A stretch of 64,000 nt of DNA from an uncultured Erythrobacter sp. (GTDB lineage: Bacteria; Pseudomonadota; Alphaproteobacteria; Sphingomonadales; Sphingomonadaceae), in NCBI GenBank assembly GCA_947488155.1, contig CANKYK010000001.1, positions 744,001-808,000 of the forward strand, in the 5' to 3' direction. Position 1 is the stretch's first letter. Each line of letters starts with the position of its first letter. Position numbers and translations under genes: made by a program. The notes beneath the pieces were generated by a model. The model made no database searches, was not told the DNA's origin, and saw only the letters and a list, made by a program, of their open reading frames with translations. Positions 14,069-23,088 of this stretch are shown here, piece after piece.

Positions 14069-15565
14069 ATGCGTCAGATTGATCACTTCATGGTTGGCGG
14101 ACCAAACACCGCTGCCGCACGTAAGCACCAAGTGTGGAACCCATCAACCGGCGAGATCCAGGCCGAGGTTGCGCTGGGCGATGCTGCGCTGCTCGAAAAA
14201 GCTGTCGCGACCGCAAAGGAAGTGCAGCCGGCATGGGCGGCGACCAATCCGCAAAAGCGTGCCCGCGTGATGTTCAAGTTCAAAGAGCTGATCGAGGCGA
14301 ACATGCAGGAGTTGGCAGAGCTCCTGTCCTCCGAACACGGCAAAGTGATCGACGATGCGAAGGGCGATGTTCAGCGCGGACTGGAAGTGATCGAGTTTGC
14401 CTGCGGCATTCCGCAGGTCCTGAAGGGCGAATACACCCAAGGCGCAGGGCCAGGCATTGATGTCTATTCCATGCGCCAGCCGTTGGGCATTGGCGCAGGG
14501 ATCACCCCGTTTAACTTCCCAGCGATGATCCCGATGTGGATGTTCGGCATGGCGATTGCGGTTGGCAATGCGTTTATCCTGAAGCCATCGGAGCGCGATC
14601 CATCTGTGCCCGTTCGCCTCGCGGAATTGTTCGTTGAAGCGGGCGCGCCAGAGGGTCTGCTGCAGGTCGTGCATGGCGATAAAGAAATGGTCGATGCGAT
14701 CCTCGACCATGAAGATATTAGCGCGGTCAGCTTTGTCGGATCATCCGATATTGCGCATTATGTCTATAAGCGCGGCGTTGCCGCCGGTAAGCGCGTGCAA
14801 GCCATGGGCGGCGCGAAGAATCACGGCATTGTGATGCCTGATGCGGACCTCGATCAGGTCGTGAATGATTTATCGGGTGCAGCCTTCGGCTCCGCCGGCG
14901 AACGTTGCATGGCATTGCCAGTGGTTGTGCCAGTGGGCGAAGACACCGCCGAGCGCCTGAAAGGGAAGCTGATCCCGGCGATCCATGCGCTCAACATTGG
15001 TGTCTCGAACGACCCCGACGCGCATTACGGCCCGGTTGTGACACCTGAGCACAAGGCGCGGGTCGAGGGCTGGATCGACACGGCGGAGCGCGAAGGCGGC
15101 GAAATCGTCGTGGATGGCCGCGGCTTCACTTTGCAAGGTCATGAGAAAGGTTTCTTCATCGGCCCGACCCTGATCGACCGGGTCACCCCCCAAATGGAAA
15201 GCTATCAGGAAGAAATCTTCGGCCCAGTGCTGCAGATTGTGCGGGCCAATGATTTTGAAGAGGCTGTGCGCCTGCCGAGTGATCATCAATATGGCAATGG
15301 CGTCGCGATCTTCACCCGCAATGGCCACGCTGCGCGCGAATTCGCGAGCCGCGTGAACGTCGGCATGGTCGGCATCAACGTGCCGATCCCAGTGCCGGTC
15401 AGCTATCACAGCTTTGGCGGGTGGAAACGCTCCGGCTTTGGCGACACCGATCAATATGGCATGGAAGGTCTGAAGTTCTGGACTAAGGTCAAGAAAGTCA
15501 CCCAGCGTTGGCCCGATGGCTCACCGGATGGCGGGAACGCCTTTGTCATTCCAACCATGGGGTAA
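14069..15565 (+). CDS. mmsA: CoA-acylating methylmalonate-semialdehyde dehydrogenase
   Basis: 498 residues of the aldehyde dehydrogenase superfamily. It has the MmsA-type N-terminus (IDHFMVGG...VWNPSTGEIQAEVALG), QPLGIGAGITPFNFPAMIPMWM, FVGSSDIAHYVY, and the catalytic Cys in GSAGERCMALPVV. The PIPVPVSYHSFGGWKRSGFGD segment is characteristic. It oxidises methylmalonate (and malonate) semialdehyde with NAD and CoA to propionyl-CoA (acetyl-CoA), the last step of valine catabolism. GAGGAG lies before the start. It sits 5-9 kb from the other valine genes, separated by an envelope operon, and 270 bases from the tRNA-borne element. Confidence 0.93.
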   Translation: MRQIDHFMVGGPNTAAARKHQVWNPSTGEIQAEVALGDAALLEKAVATAKEVQPAWAATNPQKRARVMFKFKELIEANMQELAELLSSEHGKVIDDAKGDVQRGLEVIEFACGIPQVLKGEYTQGAGPGIDVYSMRQPLGIGAGITPFNFPAMIPMWMFGMAIAVGNAFILKPSERDPSVPVRLAELFVEAGAPEGLLQVVHGDKEMVDAILDHEDISAVSFVGSSDIAHYVYKRGVAAGKRVQAMGGAKNHGIVMPDADLDQVVNDLSGAAFGSAGERCMALPVVVPVGEDTAERLKGKLIPAIHALNIGVSNDPDAHYGPVVTPEHKARVEGWIDTAEREGGEIVVDGRGFTLQGHEKGFFIGPTLIDRVTPQMESYQEEIFGPVLQIVRANDFEEAVRLPSDHQYGNGVAIFTRNGHAAREFASRVNVGMVGINVPIPVPVSYHSFGGWKRSGFGDTDQYGMEGLKFWTKVKKVTQRWPDGSPDGGNAFVIPTMG

Positions 15566-15570
15566 GGCCT

Positions 15571-16041
15571 ATGCGACTGCTGATTGGATCCACTGTTCTT
15601 CTTCTGGCTGCCTGTTCGCAGGCGGATCAGGGCGCGCAAGAGAGCATGCCAGTGGACGCAGAAGCGCCCGCTGCGCCGATCGTCGCATCGCCTGAGCCAG
15701 CAGCGGCGCCGGAAGCGCCGTCGGCTCCGGCCATCGCCGCAATCCCAGAGCAATTTCGCGGTGTGTGGGACTATATCGAGGGCAGCTGCGCGCCCGAATC
15801 CGACCTACGCCTAGAGGTAACCGCTGGCGATCTGATGTTCTACGAAAGCGTCGGCGAGGTTGAGAGCGTCGAGGTGGAGAATGACAACCAAGTGGTGGTT
15901 GCGCTCTCGATGTCTGGCGAAGGCGAAAGCTGGACGGAAAGCACCCGCCTGACGCTGACGGATGGCGGCGATATTCTAACGCCAGTCGATGCGGACGGTG
16001 AGCAAGCGGGCACACCGTTGCCTCGCAAGCGGTGCGAATGA
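15571..16041 (+). CDS. putative lipoprotein of unknown function
   Basis: 156 residues from the ATG at 15571, 5 bases after mmsA. The signal MRLLIGSTVLLLAACSQ has a clean lipobox (LAAC), so lipidation at Cys15-16 is expected. It is followed by a low-complexity Ala/Pro/Glu linker and a small domain starting IPEQFRGVWDYIEGSC, with a pattern of short strands. It resembles small outer-membrane or periplasmic lipoproteins common in this group. Its stop overlaps the next start (ATGA), placing it in an operon with a polysaccharide deacetylase. No molecular function can be named. Confidence 0.75.
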   Translation: MRLLIGSTVLLLAACSQADQGAQESMPVDAEAPAAPIVASPEPAAAPEAPSAPAIAAIPEQFRGVWDYIEGSCAPESDLRLEVTAGDLMFYESVGEVESVEVENDNQVVVALSMSGEGESWTESTRLTLTDGGDILTPVDADGEQAGTPLPRKRCE

Positions 16042-17042
16042 CGGGGAGCATTACCCAAATCGTGAAAACGGGCCTTCTGGCTCTGTTGGGCATATTGCTC
16101 GTCAATTGCGCGAGCCCGAATGCCGAGCAAGAAGCAACGGAAACGCAAGCGATCAGCGACAAGCGCATCGCGCTGACATTCGATGATACGCCGCGTCATC
16201 CTGGTGCGTTTTTCGGTGAAGATGAGCGCACGGAGCGTTTGATCAAGCAATTGAACGAGGCGGGCGTTACTCAGGCAGCATTCTTCCTCAATCCGGCAAA
16301 AATCGCTGAACGTCCCGGCGCGGAAAAGCGTATCGCCGCCTATGCCGCCGCCGGGCACGTCATCGCCAATCATACCGCGGATCACCCGCGCCTCTCGCAA
16401 ACCGAAACCTCAGAATACATCGCCGAAATCGACCGCGCAGGCGCTTGGCTCAAAGACCGGCGCGGTTACCGCGCCTGGTTCCGTTACCCCTATCTCGACG
16501 AGGGCCGCGAAGATGTGGCCAAGCGCGACGCCATTCGTGCGGCGCTAAAATCGCGCGGACTGCTCAACGCCAGCCCGACCGTAGACGCCTCAGACTGGTT
16601 TACCGATAACGAATTGAACCGTGCCAAGCGCAGCGGCGAACTCTTCGATTTGGACGCTGCCGGGCGCATATTCATTGAGAGCCACGTCGAGGCCGCCGAG
16701 TTTTATGACCGGCTTGCCCGCGAGACCTATGGCCGCCCGATTGCCCACAATATGCTGCTGCATGAGACCGACCTTTCAGCGATGTTTATTGGCGATTTGG
16801 TGGCGGCGTTAGAAGCAAAGGGCTGGACTATTATCACCACGGACGAAGCCTTTGCCGATCCGGCCTATCTCGCTGCCCCCGACGTCCCGTCGGCGCAGGG
16901 GACCCTGGTGGAACTCACCGCATGGCACAAGGGGACCGGATCGCAGCGCTGGTATCCTGGCAATGATACGACCAAGCTCGGCGAGAGGTTCAATCGCGAA
17001 GTACTACGCGAAACAGAGCTGAAAAAGGAGCCTGCGCAATGA
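16038..17042 (+). CDS. polysaccharide deacetylase family (NodB-domain) protein
   Basis: 334 residues from the ATG overlapping the previous stop; a GTG six bases earlier is possible. The N-terminus is a signal (LLALLGILLVNCASPN), perhaps a lipoprotein although the residue before Cys (Asn) is unusual. NodB motifs are ALTFDDTPRHPG (catalytic/metal Asp pair), VIANHTADHPRLS (metal His-x3-His) and WFRYPYLDEG. The enzyme would remove acetyl groups from a cell-envelope polysaccharide or act on a related amide. Neighbours are a lipoprotein, RidA and DUF1214/1254 proteins, all coupled by short overlaps. Confidence 0.82.
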   Translation: MTGSITQIVKTGLLALLGILLVNCASPNAEQEATETQAISDKRIALTFDDTPRHPGAFFGEDERTERLIKQLNEAGVTQAAFFLNPAKIAERPGAEKRIAAYAAAGHVIANHTADHPRLSQTETSEYIAEIDRAGAWLKDRRGYRAWFRYPYLDEGREDVAKRDAIRAALKSRGLLNASPTVDASDWFTDNELNRAKRSGELFDLDAAGRIFIESHVEAAEFYDRLARETYGRPIAHNMLLHETDLSAMFIGDLVAALEAKGWTIITTDEAFADPAYLAAPDVPSAQGTLVELTAWHKGTGSQRWYPGNDTTKLGERFNREVLRETELKKEPAQ

Positions 17043-17422
17043 CACGTCAACGCACCTCATCCGGTTCGCCTTTTGAGGCGCAGTTCGGATTTTGCCGCGC
17101 GGTTAGGGAAGGCAATCGTATCGTTGTCGCTGGCACTGGCCCGATTGAGGAGAATGGTGAAACAACGCCGGGCGGGGCCGCTGAACAAGCTGAGCGCTGT
17201 CTTACTCTGATCGTGAAAGCGATTGAGGATTTGGGCGGCAGCGCGCGCGACGTTGTGCGCACCCGAATGCTGCTGACCAATCCCGCCGATCAGAGCGCCG
17301 TTGGCGAGGTGCATGCCCGCTTTTTCGGCGAGACCCCTCCTGCAGCAACGATGGCCGGCGTAGCCTGGTTGTGCCACGAAGAATGGAAAGTCGAGATTGA
17401 GGCCGAGGCGATCCTAGCGTGA
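17039..17422 (+). CDS. RidA (YjgF/YER057c/UK114) family protein
   Basis: 127 residues. The family pattern is evident: FGFCRAVREGNRIVVAGTGP, EQAERCLTLIVKAIEDLGGSARDVVRTRMLL, FFGETPPAATMAGVAWL and a C-terminal EIEAEAIL. RidA proteins are trimeric imine/enamine deaminases that remove reactive 2-aminoacrylate-type intermediates. The canonical Arg that holds the substrate carboxylate (in PPARxxV) is replaced by Ala-Thr here, so this copy may belong to a variant subgroup with other chemistry. It overlaps both neighbours (ATGA, TGATG). Confidence 0.8.
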   Translation: MTRQRTSSGSPFEAQFGFCRAVREGNRIVVAGTGPIEENGETTPGGAAEQAERCLTLIVKAIEDLGGSARDVVRTRMLLTNPADQSAVGEVHARFFGETPPAATMAGVAWLCHEEWKVEIEAEAILA

Positions 17423-18048
17423 TGGGCACAGCACTACGCTATGGCCTGGCACTGATGCTAGGCGCTGCGATTGGCATTGGCAGCATGCTTTACATGGCCG
17501 GGCTTTGGCCCGGGATGAAACCGCTCGATTTCGGAGATATTGAGGTTCGCGGTTGGCGGGCAGATTTCGCCATCGGGTCGAACGCCGCCGATCCCTACAC
17601 CCGCGCAAGGGTCGCTCGCCATGGCCTGTTGGCGCTTGCAAAGAGTGAAGCCGTCTATTTCACTCGCACGACTGACAGTTCGGGCGAACACCTGCGCGAA
17701 GAGTGCATCTATCGCCTGAAAGTGGCCGAAATGCCTGCTGAATGGTGGTCGGTCACTTTGTATGATGCTGACAGCAAACTGCCAATGAATGAGGATGAGG
17801 CGCTGTCTATCAATGCAGATCAGAATGTCTTCGCAGAGGCCAATGAAGAGGATGTTGGCGCAGTGATGACAGCCATTATCGCACCGCAAAAACCGCAGGA
17901 AAACCGCCTTTGGATTTCGAGCCGCGGTGCAGGTAACTTCGACCTTACACTGCGGCTGTACATGCCTGACGAAGCCTTGCTGGCCGACCCGCAGAGCGCG
18001 CTTGAGCCCCCGTCCGTCGAGCGGCTTTCCTGTGAGGATGAAGCATGA
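17422..18048 (+). CDS. DUF1214 domain membrane-anchored protein
   Basis: 208 residues from the ATG at 17422; a GTG at 17419 is equally close. One N-terminal membrane anchor (YGLALMLGAAIGIGSMLYMAG) is followed by an exported domain with YTRARVARHGLLALAKSEAVYF, EWWSVTLYDADSKLPMN and NRLWISSRGAGNFDLTLRLYMP, a clear DUF1214 pattern. DUF1214 and DUF1254 often occur in one large protein or side by side; here they are two adjacent genes. Biochemical function is unknown. Confidence 0.78.
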   Translation: MGTALRYGLALMLGAAIGIGSMLYMAGLWPGMKPLDFGDIEVRGWRADFAIGSNAADPYTRARVARHGLLALAKSEAVYFTRTTDSSGEHLREECIYRLKVAEMPAEWWSVTLYDADSKLPMNEDEALSINADQNVFAEANEEDVGAVMTAIIAPQKPQENRLWISSRGAGNFDLTLRLYMPDEALLADPQSALEPPSVERLSCEDEA

Positions 18049-18575
18049 GCCGCTGGCTTGGCCCGATTGCAATGCTGATCGTAACAGCACTCGCCACGCA
18101 TTGGGCGGCGCTGCATTATGCGCCAGGCGTCATTATGGACCGCACTCTGGCCACGCTCAAGAATCGCGGTATAGCCGAACACGCCTTCACAACCCCGCAG
18201 CGCATTACTCCGCAAAGCCAGGCCGTGGTCAGGAGCTCACCCGATCTGTTCTATTCGCTATGTCGCTATGACCTCAGCACTAACGGGGAAAGTTCAGCAT
18301 GGCTCGACGTAACGATCGGTGAATGGCCGGAGTATCAGTCCCTCTCGTTCTTCGACGCCCACACAAACAATTTTGCAACCATTCGGACAGCGGGCAGCGC
18401 CCAAAAAGTCAGAATGATCTCAAGCATGGCGGCGCCCGGCGAGGACGCGGCCGATATTGTCAGCCCAACTCTGCGCGGCGTAGTTCTGATCCGAAGACTG
18501 GCACCGACCCAGGCTCTGTTTGAAGAGGCGAAAGCGGCCTCGAATGCAGATTCCTGCACCATGGTTCAGCCCTAA
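18045..18575 (+). CDS. DUF1254 domain membrane-anchored protein
   Basis: 176 residues. It has an N-terminal hydrophobic anchor (LGPIAMLIVTALATHWAAL), then the DUF1254 core with VVRSSPDLFYSLCRYDLS and a strand-rich part (SAWLDVTIGEWPEYQSLSFFDAHTNN). It overlaps the DUF1214 gene (ATGA), so the pair is probably a bipartite version of the DUF1254-DUF1214 fusion proteins. It ends the operon that starts at the lipoprotein gene. Function unknown. Confidence 0.75.
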   Translation: MSRWLGPIAMLIVTALATHWAALHYAPGVIMDRTLATLKNRGIAEHAFTTPQRITPQSQAVVRSSPDLFYSLCRYDLSTNGESSAWLDVTIGEWPEYQSLSFFDAHTNNFATIRTAGSAQKVRMISSMAAPGEDAADIVSPTLRGVVLIRRLAPTQALFEEAKAASNADSCTMVQP

Positions 18576-18617
18576 AACGGAGGGCTAGATACCTTCTGTC
18601 AAAGGTTCGGCAAGCGC

Positions 18618-19010
18618 CTAAGCAGCGGCAGACTTCTGACGTTGAGACAAGGCCAGCTCCAGCGCTGCGATCAGCTCTGCCACATCGGTCATTTGATCCA
18701 ATTGCTCTGGGCCAAGCAGCAGCTCCGGCTGTCCATCATCCTCGCGGATCAAGATCGCAGGCAGCACAAATTCATGCCCGGGATAATCAGCGGCGAAATC
18801 ATCGCGGTGATGAAACACCTTCTCTATATCCAAGCCATCAAGGAACTGCCGCCACACCTTGCGCATCGACACTGTACCGTATGTGACGGCGCATAGGGAG
18901 CACGGATAGGTCGCGGGAAAGACGGTTTTGTGCACCGCGTGGACCAGCGCGTTGAGGATGCCGCCATCGGCATTGTACACGATCAACAGCTTGGGCTTTG
19001 TCTGGGTCAT
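18618..19010 (-). CDS. conserved protein of unknown function
   Basis: 130 residues from the ATG at 19010; a GTG at 19028 is possible and neither has a good ribosome site. The sequence begins KPKLLIVYNADGGILNALVHAVHK and contains the cysteine pair CSLCAVTYG, then MRKVWRQFLDGL and VFHHRDDFAADYPGHEFVLPAI. I do not recognise a named family. The paired Cys and alternating strands and helices would be compatible with a thioredoxin-like or metal-binding fold. It is convergent with the DUF1254 gene and divergent from the acyl-CoA dehydrogenase. Confidence 0.7.
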   Translation of the reverse strand: MTQTKPKLLIVYNADGGILNALVHAVHKTVFPATYPCSLCAVTYGTVSMRKVWRQFLDGLDIEKVFHHRDDFAADYPGHEFVLPAILIREDDGQPELLLGPEQLDQMTDVAELIAALELALSQRQKSAAA

Positions 19011-19123
19011 ACCAATAGTTACGCGCACGCGAGCAAATAGTTACAAAAAATTGCATGGTCCCAGCAAAATTCGCAGCCGATCACGCCTTTTCTCGCGCCC
19101 TTAAGCCGGGTAGGAGATCATCC

Positions 19124-20269
19124 ATGACAGGACAATTTCAGCTCACAGACGATCAACTCGCGATCCAAGAAATGGCGCAGCGTTTCACCGCCGATAACAT
19201 CACGCCGTTTGCCGGCGAATGGGACGAGAAACACCATTTCCCCAAAGACGTGATCAAAAGCACCGCAGAGTTGGGCTTTGGCGCGATCTATGTCTCAGAA
19301 GAAAGCGGCGGCATCGGGCTTGGCCGACTTGAAGCAGCGTTGATTATGGAGGCGATGTCTTACGGTTGCCCCACCACCAGCGCATTCATCTCGATCCACA
19401 ATATGGCCGCTTGGATGATTGACCAGTTTGGCGGGACGGAGATCAAGGAACGCTATCTCCCTGACCTCGTCACGATGGATAAGATCGCCAGCTATTGCTT
19501 GACAGAACCGGGCAGCGGATCGGACGCTGCAGGTCTGAAGACCAATGCCGTGCTGGACGGTGATCACTACGTGCTCAACGGCACGAAGCAGTTCATTTCC
19601 GGCGGCGGGGTCAACGATATTTATGTCACCATGGTGCGCACGGGCGAGCATAAGACCAAGGGCATCACATGCCTGGTGATCGACAAAGACACACCAGGCG
19701 TTTCGTTCGGCGCGCCTGAGAAGAAGCTCGGTTGGAACGCTTCACCCACGGCGCAGGTGGTCTTCGAAGATGCACGCATTCCGGTCGCGAACCGTGTCGG
19801 CGATGAAGGCGAAGGGTTCCGTTTTGCGATGATGGGGCTAGATGGCGGCCGCTTGAACATTGGTGCGTGTTCGCTTGGCGGGGCGCAGCGCTGTCTCGAT
19901 GAGGCGATTGCCTACACCAAGGATCGCAAGCAATTCGACACTCCGATTGCCGACTTCCAGAATACGCAGTTCATGCTGGCCGATATGGCAACCGACCTCG
20001 AGAGCGCCCGAGCGCTGCTCTATCTCGCAGCAGCCAAGGTGACAGACAATGCGCCGGACAAGTCGCGCTTTTCAGCGATGGCAAAACGGCTTGCAACCGA
20101 CAACGGCAGCAAGGTCGTGAACGATGCACTGCAATTGTTCGGCGGATACGGCTATCTCAGGGATTACCCGATTGAACGGTTCTGGCGCGATCTGCGCGTG
20201 CACTCAATCCTCGAAGGCACCAATCAGGTAATGCGCATGATCGTGGGCCGCGATCTGCTGCGCCAGTAA
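19124..20269 (+). CDS. acyl-CoA dehydrogenase, isobutyryl-CoA type
   Basis: 381 residues from the ATG at 19124 (GTAGGAG upstream); the frame extends to 19055 without support. FAD/acyl-CoA dehydrogenase motifs are CLTEPGSGSDAAGLKT, FISGGGVNDIYVTM, the C-domain LQLFGGYGYLRDYPIERFWRD and the terminal ILEGTNQVMRMIVGRDLL. The usual catalytic Glu position for short-chain members falls in the last segment. The next three genes are 3-hydroxyisobutyryl-CoA hydrolase, an enoyl-CoA hydratase and mmsB, which makes isobutyryl-CoA the likely substrate in valine degradation. Confidence 0.88.
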   Translation: MTGQFQLTDDQLAIQEMAQRFTADNITPFAGEWDEKHHFPKDVIKSTAELGFGAIYVSEESGGIGLGRLEAALIMEAMSYGCPTTSAFISIHNMAAWMIDQFGGTEIKERYLPDLVTMDKIASYCLTEPGSGSDAAGLKTNAVLDGDHYVLNGTKQFISGGGVNDIYVTMVRTGEHKTKGITCLVIDKDTPGVSFGAPEKKLGWNASPTAQVVFEDARIPVANRVGDEGEGFRFAMMGLDGGRLNIGACSLGGAQRCLDEAIAYTKDRKQFDTPIADFQNTQFMLADMATDLESARALLYLAAAKVTDNAPDKSRFSAMAKRLATDNGSKVVNDALQLFGGYGYLRDYPIERFWRDLRVHSILEGTNQVMRMIVGRDLLRQ

Positions 20270-20297
20270 CCCCAAACCTGCGTTTAGAAAGTTCCTA

Positions 20298-21368
20298 ATG
20301 ACTCAAGACGTCCTCACCCGCAAAACTGGCGCTGTTGGCCATATCTCGCTGAACCGGCCCAAGGCGCTGCACGCGCTGACACTGGAGATGTGCCATGCGA
20401 TCGGCGCTGCTCTTACGGAGTGGGCCAATGACGACACGGTCGAAGCGGTCATCCTCGACCACATCGAGGGCACACGCGGGTTTTGCGCAGGCGGCGATAT
20501 CGCGTTCTTGCGGGACTCAGCGCTGAATGATGGCGGCATATCGGGCCGCAAGTTCTTTCACGACGAATACCAGCTCAACCATCAGATGTTCACCTATGAA
20601 AAGCCGATTGTGGCCTTCATGGATGGGATCACTATGGGCGGCGGGGTTGGCATTTCTCAGCCTGCGAAATTCCGCGTAGCGACCGAAAACACCCGCTTTG
20701 CCATGCCAGAAACCGGGATCGGATTGTTCCCCGATGTCGGCGGCGGATGGTATCTTTCGCGCCTGGGCGGGCGGATCGGCCAGTTCCTCGCGCTGACCGG
20801 CGCGCGGCTAGATGGCGCAGAATGCGCATGGACCGGCCTTGCGACCCATTACGTACCCAGCGATATGCTCGATGACCTAAAGGCGCGCATTATTGAACGG
20901 CCCGGCCGGATCGCTGGTATTTTGTCTGAACCCGTGGGCACGCCGCCCGATGCGCGGATTGAGAAAAACGCCCTACGCATTGCCAAGCACTTCGCCAGCG
21001 ACAGTTATGAAGAGATCCTCGCCAGCTTGGAGGCTGAGATCGAGACCGATGAGAATGGCGGCGCGGATTGGGCCGCGAAAGAGCGCGATACTTTGGGCAC
21101 CAAGAGCCCGCAGACCTGCAAGGTGGCGCTGCGGCAATTGGCGGACAGCGCAGGCCTCACCGATTTTTCGAACAACATGCGCATGGAATATCGCATCGCA
21201 TCGCGCGTGCTGACCCGGCCCGATTTTGCCGAGGGCGTTCGCGCGGTCATTACCGACAAGACCAACGATCCCAAATGGGACCCGGCAACGCCAGAGGGCG
21301 TGTCTGACGAATTGATCGAGAGCATCTTTGCTCCCCTCCCCGAAAACGAGGAATGGAAACCCCTATGA
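20298..21368 (+). CDS. 3-hydroxyisobutyryl-CoA hydrolase-like crotonase
   Basis: 356 residues, longer than hydratases (about 260) and typical of HIBYL-CoA hydrolases. Marks are LNRPKALHALTLEM, GTRGFCAGGDIAFLRDSA, FMDGITMGGGVGISQPAKFRV, FAMPETGIGLFPDVGGGWYLSRL and the extended C-terminal part (SPQTCKVALRQLADSAGL, MRMEYRIASRVL). It frees 3-hydroxyisobutyrate from CoA so that MmsB can oxidise it. It lies 28 bases after the dehydrogenase and overlaps the following hydratase. Confidence 0.9.
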   Translation: MTQDVLTRKTGAVGHISLNRPKALHALTLEMCHAIGAALTEWANDDTVEAVILDHIEGTRGFCAGGDIAFLRDSALNDGGISGRKFFHDEYQLNHQMFTYEKPIVAFMDGITMGGGVGISQPAKFRVATENTRFAMPETGIGLFPDVGGGWYLSRLGGRIGQFLALTGARLDGAECAWTGLATHYVPSDMLDDLKARIIERPGRIAGILSEPVGTPPDARIEKNALRIAKHFASDSYEEILASLEAEIETDENGGADWAAKERDTLGTKSPQTCKVALRQLADSAGLTDFSNNMRMEYRIASRVLTRPDFAEGVRAVITDKTNDPKWDPATPEGVSDELIESIFAPLPENEEWKPL

Positions 21369-22159
21369 GCTATGAAACCATCACAGTTGAAACCAATGCG
21401 CAGGGCAACACCGGTGTCACACTGATGACGCTCAACCGGCCCAAAGCGCTGAACGCTCTCAATTCGGTTGTACTGGCAGAATTGATTGAGGCTTTTGCGG
21501 CGTATCAAGCCGATAACAGCCAGCTGTGCGCGGTATTGACCGGTTCCGGCGAGAAGGCCTTTGCCGCCGGCGCGGACATCAAAGAAATGTCGGACAAGGC
21601 GGCGGCCGATTTCTATCTCGACGATTTCTTTTCACCCTGGACCAGCGAGATCGTGAAGAAAACCCGCAAGCCGTGGATCGCGGCGGTAAACGGCTTTGCG
21701 CTGGGCGGCGGGTGCGAACTTGCCATGATGGCCGACTTCATCATCGCATCGGACAATGCGAAATTCGGGCAACCCGAAATCAAGCTGGGCGTGGCACCCG
21801 GGATGGGCGGATCACAGCGTCTCACCCGCGCCATCGGCAAATCGAAATCGATGGAAATGTGCCTGACCGGCCGGATGATGAGCGCGGAAGAGGCCGAGCG
21901 TGCGAACCTGATCGTGCGGGTCGTACCGCAGGCGGATCTGCTGGCCGACGCGTTGAAGTCCGCGAGCACAATCGCAAGCATGCCGCCAATGGCCGCGATC
22001 GCTAACAAGGAAATGGTCAACGCCGCGTTTGAAATGACGCTCGATCAGGGCCTGATCATGGAGCGCCGGATCTTCCAAATCCTCACCGCAAGCGAAGACA
22101 AGGCCGAGGGTATGGCCGCCTTCATTGAGAAGCGTGAAGGCGTGTGGGAGGGGCGGTAG
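21365..22159 (+). CDS. enoyl-CoA hydratase (methacrylyl-CoA hydration in context)
   Basis: 264 residues from the ATG at 21365, which overlaps the previous stop (ATGA). A classical crotonase: LNRPKALNALNSVV, GSGEKAFAAGADIKEM, VNGFALGGGCELAMMADFIIA (first catalytic Glu) and PEIKLGVAPGMGGSQRLTRAIG (second Glu in the PEIKLG motif). Both catalytic acids are present. In the valine pathway this converts methacrylyl-CoA to 3-hydroxyisobutyryl-CoA, and it may serve general beta-oxidation as well. Confidence 0.9.
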   Translation: MSYETITVETNAQGNTGVTLMTLNRPKALNALNSVVLAELIEAFAAYQADNSQLCAVLTGSGEKAFAAGADIKEMSDKAAADFYLDDFFSPWTSEIVKKTRKPWIAAVNGFALGGGCELAMMADFIIASDNAKFGQPEIKLGVAPGMGGSQRLTRAIGKSKSMEMCLTGRMMSAEEAERANLIVRVVPQADLLADALKSASTIASMPPMAAIANKEMVNAAFEMTLDQGLIMERRIFQILTASEDKAEGMAAFIEKREGVWEGR

Positions 22160-22206
22160 GTCTGGATTGAACCGGACCACCCGCACCATCAGAGAGGACA
22201 AGCACA

Positions 22207-23088
22207 ATGAAAATCGCATTTATCGGCCTTGGCAATATGGGCGGCGGGATGGCCGCCAACCTGGTGAAGGCGGGCCATGATGTGCGGGCCTTTGACCTAT
22301 CCGAGGCCGCTTTGGACGCTGCAAAGGACGCAGGCTGTGCGACCTTCACCAGCGCATCTGAGGCCTGCGCCGATGCTAAGGCGGTTGTCTCCATGCTGCC
22401 CAATGGCACCATCGTGAAATCGGTTTTTACCGCAGATGTCATCGGCAAAGCGCCCGCTGGCGCCGTCTTCCTCGATTGCTCAACCATCGATGTCGCCACC
22501 GCTCGCGACGTGATTGGGCTCGCCACGGCGGCGGGCTATGACATGGTCGATGCGCCAGTGTCCGGCGGGATTGCGGCGGCGAATGGCGGCACGCTCACCT
22601 TTATGGTCGGCGGCACGAAGGCCGCGTTTGACCGCGCAGAGCCGATCCTTTCCGCGATGGGCAAAGCCGTGATCCACGCGGGCGACGCCGGTAATGGTCA
22701 AGCGGCGAAAATCTGCAACAACATGCTGCTCGCAGTGCATATGGCGGGCACATGCGAGGCCTTTGCAATGGCTGAAAAGCTCGGTCTGGACCCGCAAACC
22801 TTCTACGATATTTCTTCGGTTTCATCAGGCCAAAACTGGTCGATGACCAGCTATTGCCCGGTCCCCGGCGTCGGCCCGCAAAGCCCGTCTGACAATGATT
22901 ACGAAGGCGGCTTTGCTACGGCATTGATGCTGAAGGATCTGCGCCTCGCAATGGATGCAGCGGACACTTCGGACAGCGCCGTTCCTATGGGCTCACGCGC
23001 AGCCGCGCTCTATGAGGATTTCGACGGGGCGGGCAATGGCGGCAAGGATTTTTCCGCCATCATCAAGACCTATTTATCTCAACAATAA
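22207..23088 (+). CDS. mmsB: 3-hydroxyisobutyrate dehydrogenase
   Basis: 293 residues. The N-terminal Rossmann motif FIGLGNMGGGMAANLVKAGH, the substrate-binding DAPVSGGIAAANGGTLTFMVGG, and the catalytic Lys in GNGQAAKICNNML are all present. The C-terminal QNWSMTSYCPVPGVGP is typical of the mmsB group. It oxidises 3-hydroxyisobutyrate to methylmalonate semialdehyde, feeding mmsA. Its 3' end overlaps the convergent Nmad3-like gene by 26 bases. Confidence 0.93.
   Translation: MKIAFIGLGNMGGGMAANLVKAGHDVRAFDLSEAALDAAKDAGCATFTSASEACADAKAVVSMLPNGTIVKSVFTADVIGKAPAGAVFLDCSTIDVATARDVIGLATAAGYDMVDAPVSGGIAAANGGTLTFMVGGTKAAFDRAEPILSAMGKAVIHAGDAGNGQAAKICNNMLLAVHMAGTCEAFAMAEKLGLDPQTFYDISSVSSGQNWSMTSYCPVPGVGPQSPSDNDYEGGFATALMLKDLRLAMDAADTSDSAVPMGSRAAALYEDFDGAGNGGKDFSAIIKTYLSQQ

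Noticed and set aside
13786..14070. 94-residue minus-strand open frame near mmsA
   Set aside because: Runs into the duplicated tRNA half and carries no recognisable features; the mmsA ATG has a good ribosome site in the opposite direction.
19055..19123. longer N-terminus of the acyl-CoA dehydrogenase
   Set aside because: The extra 23 residues have no family similarity, and the ATG at 19124 has a GTAGGAG ribosome site.
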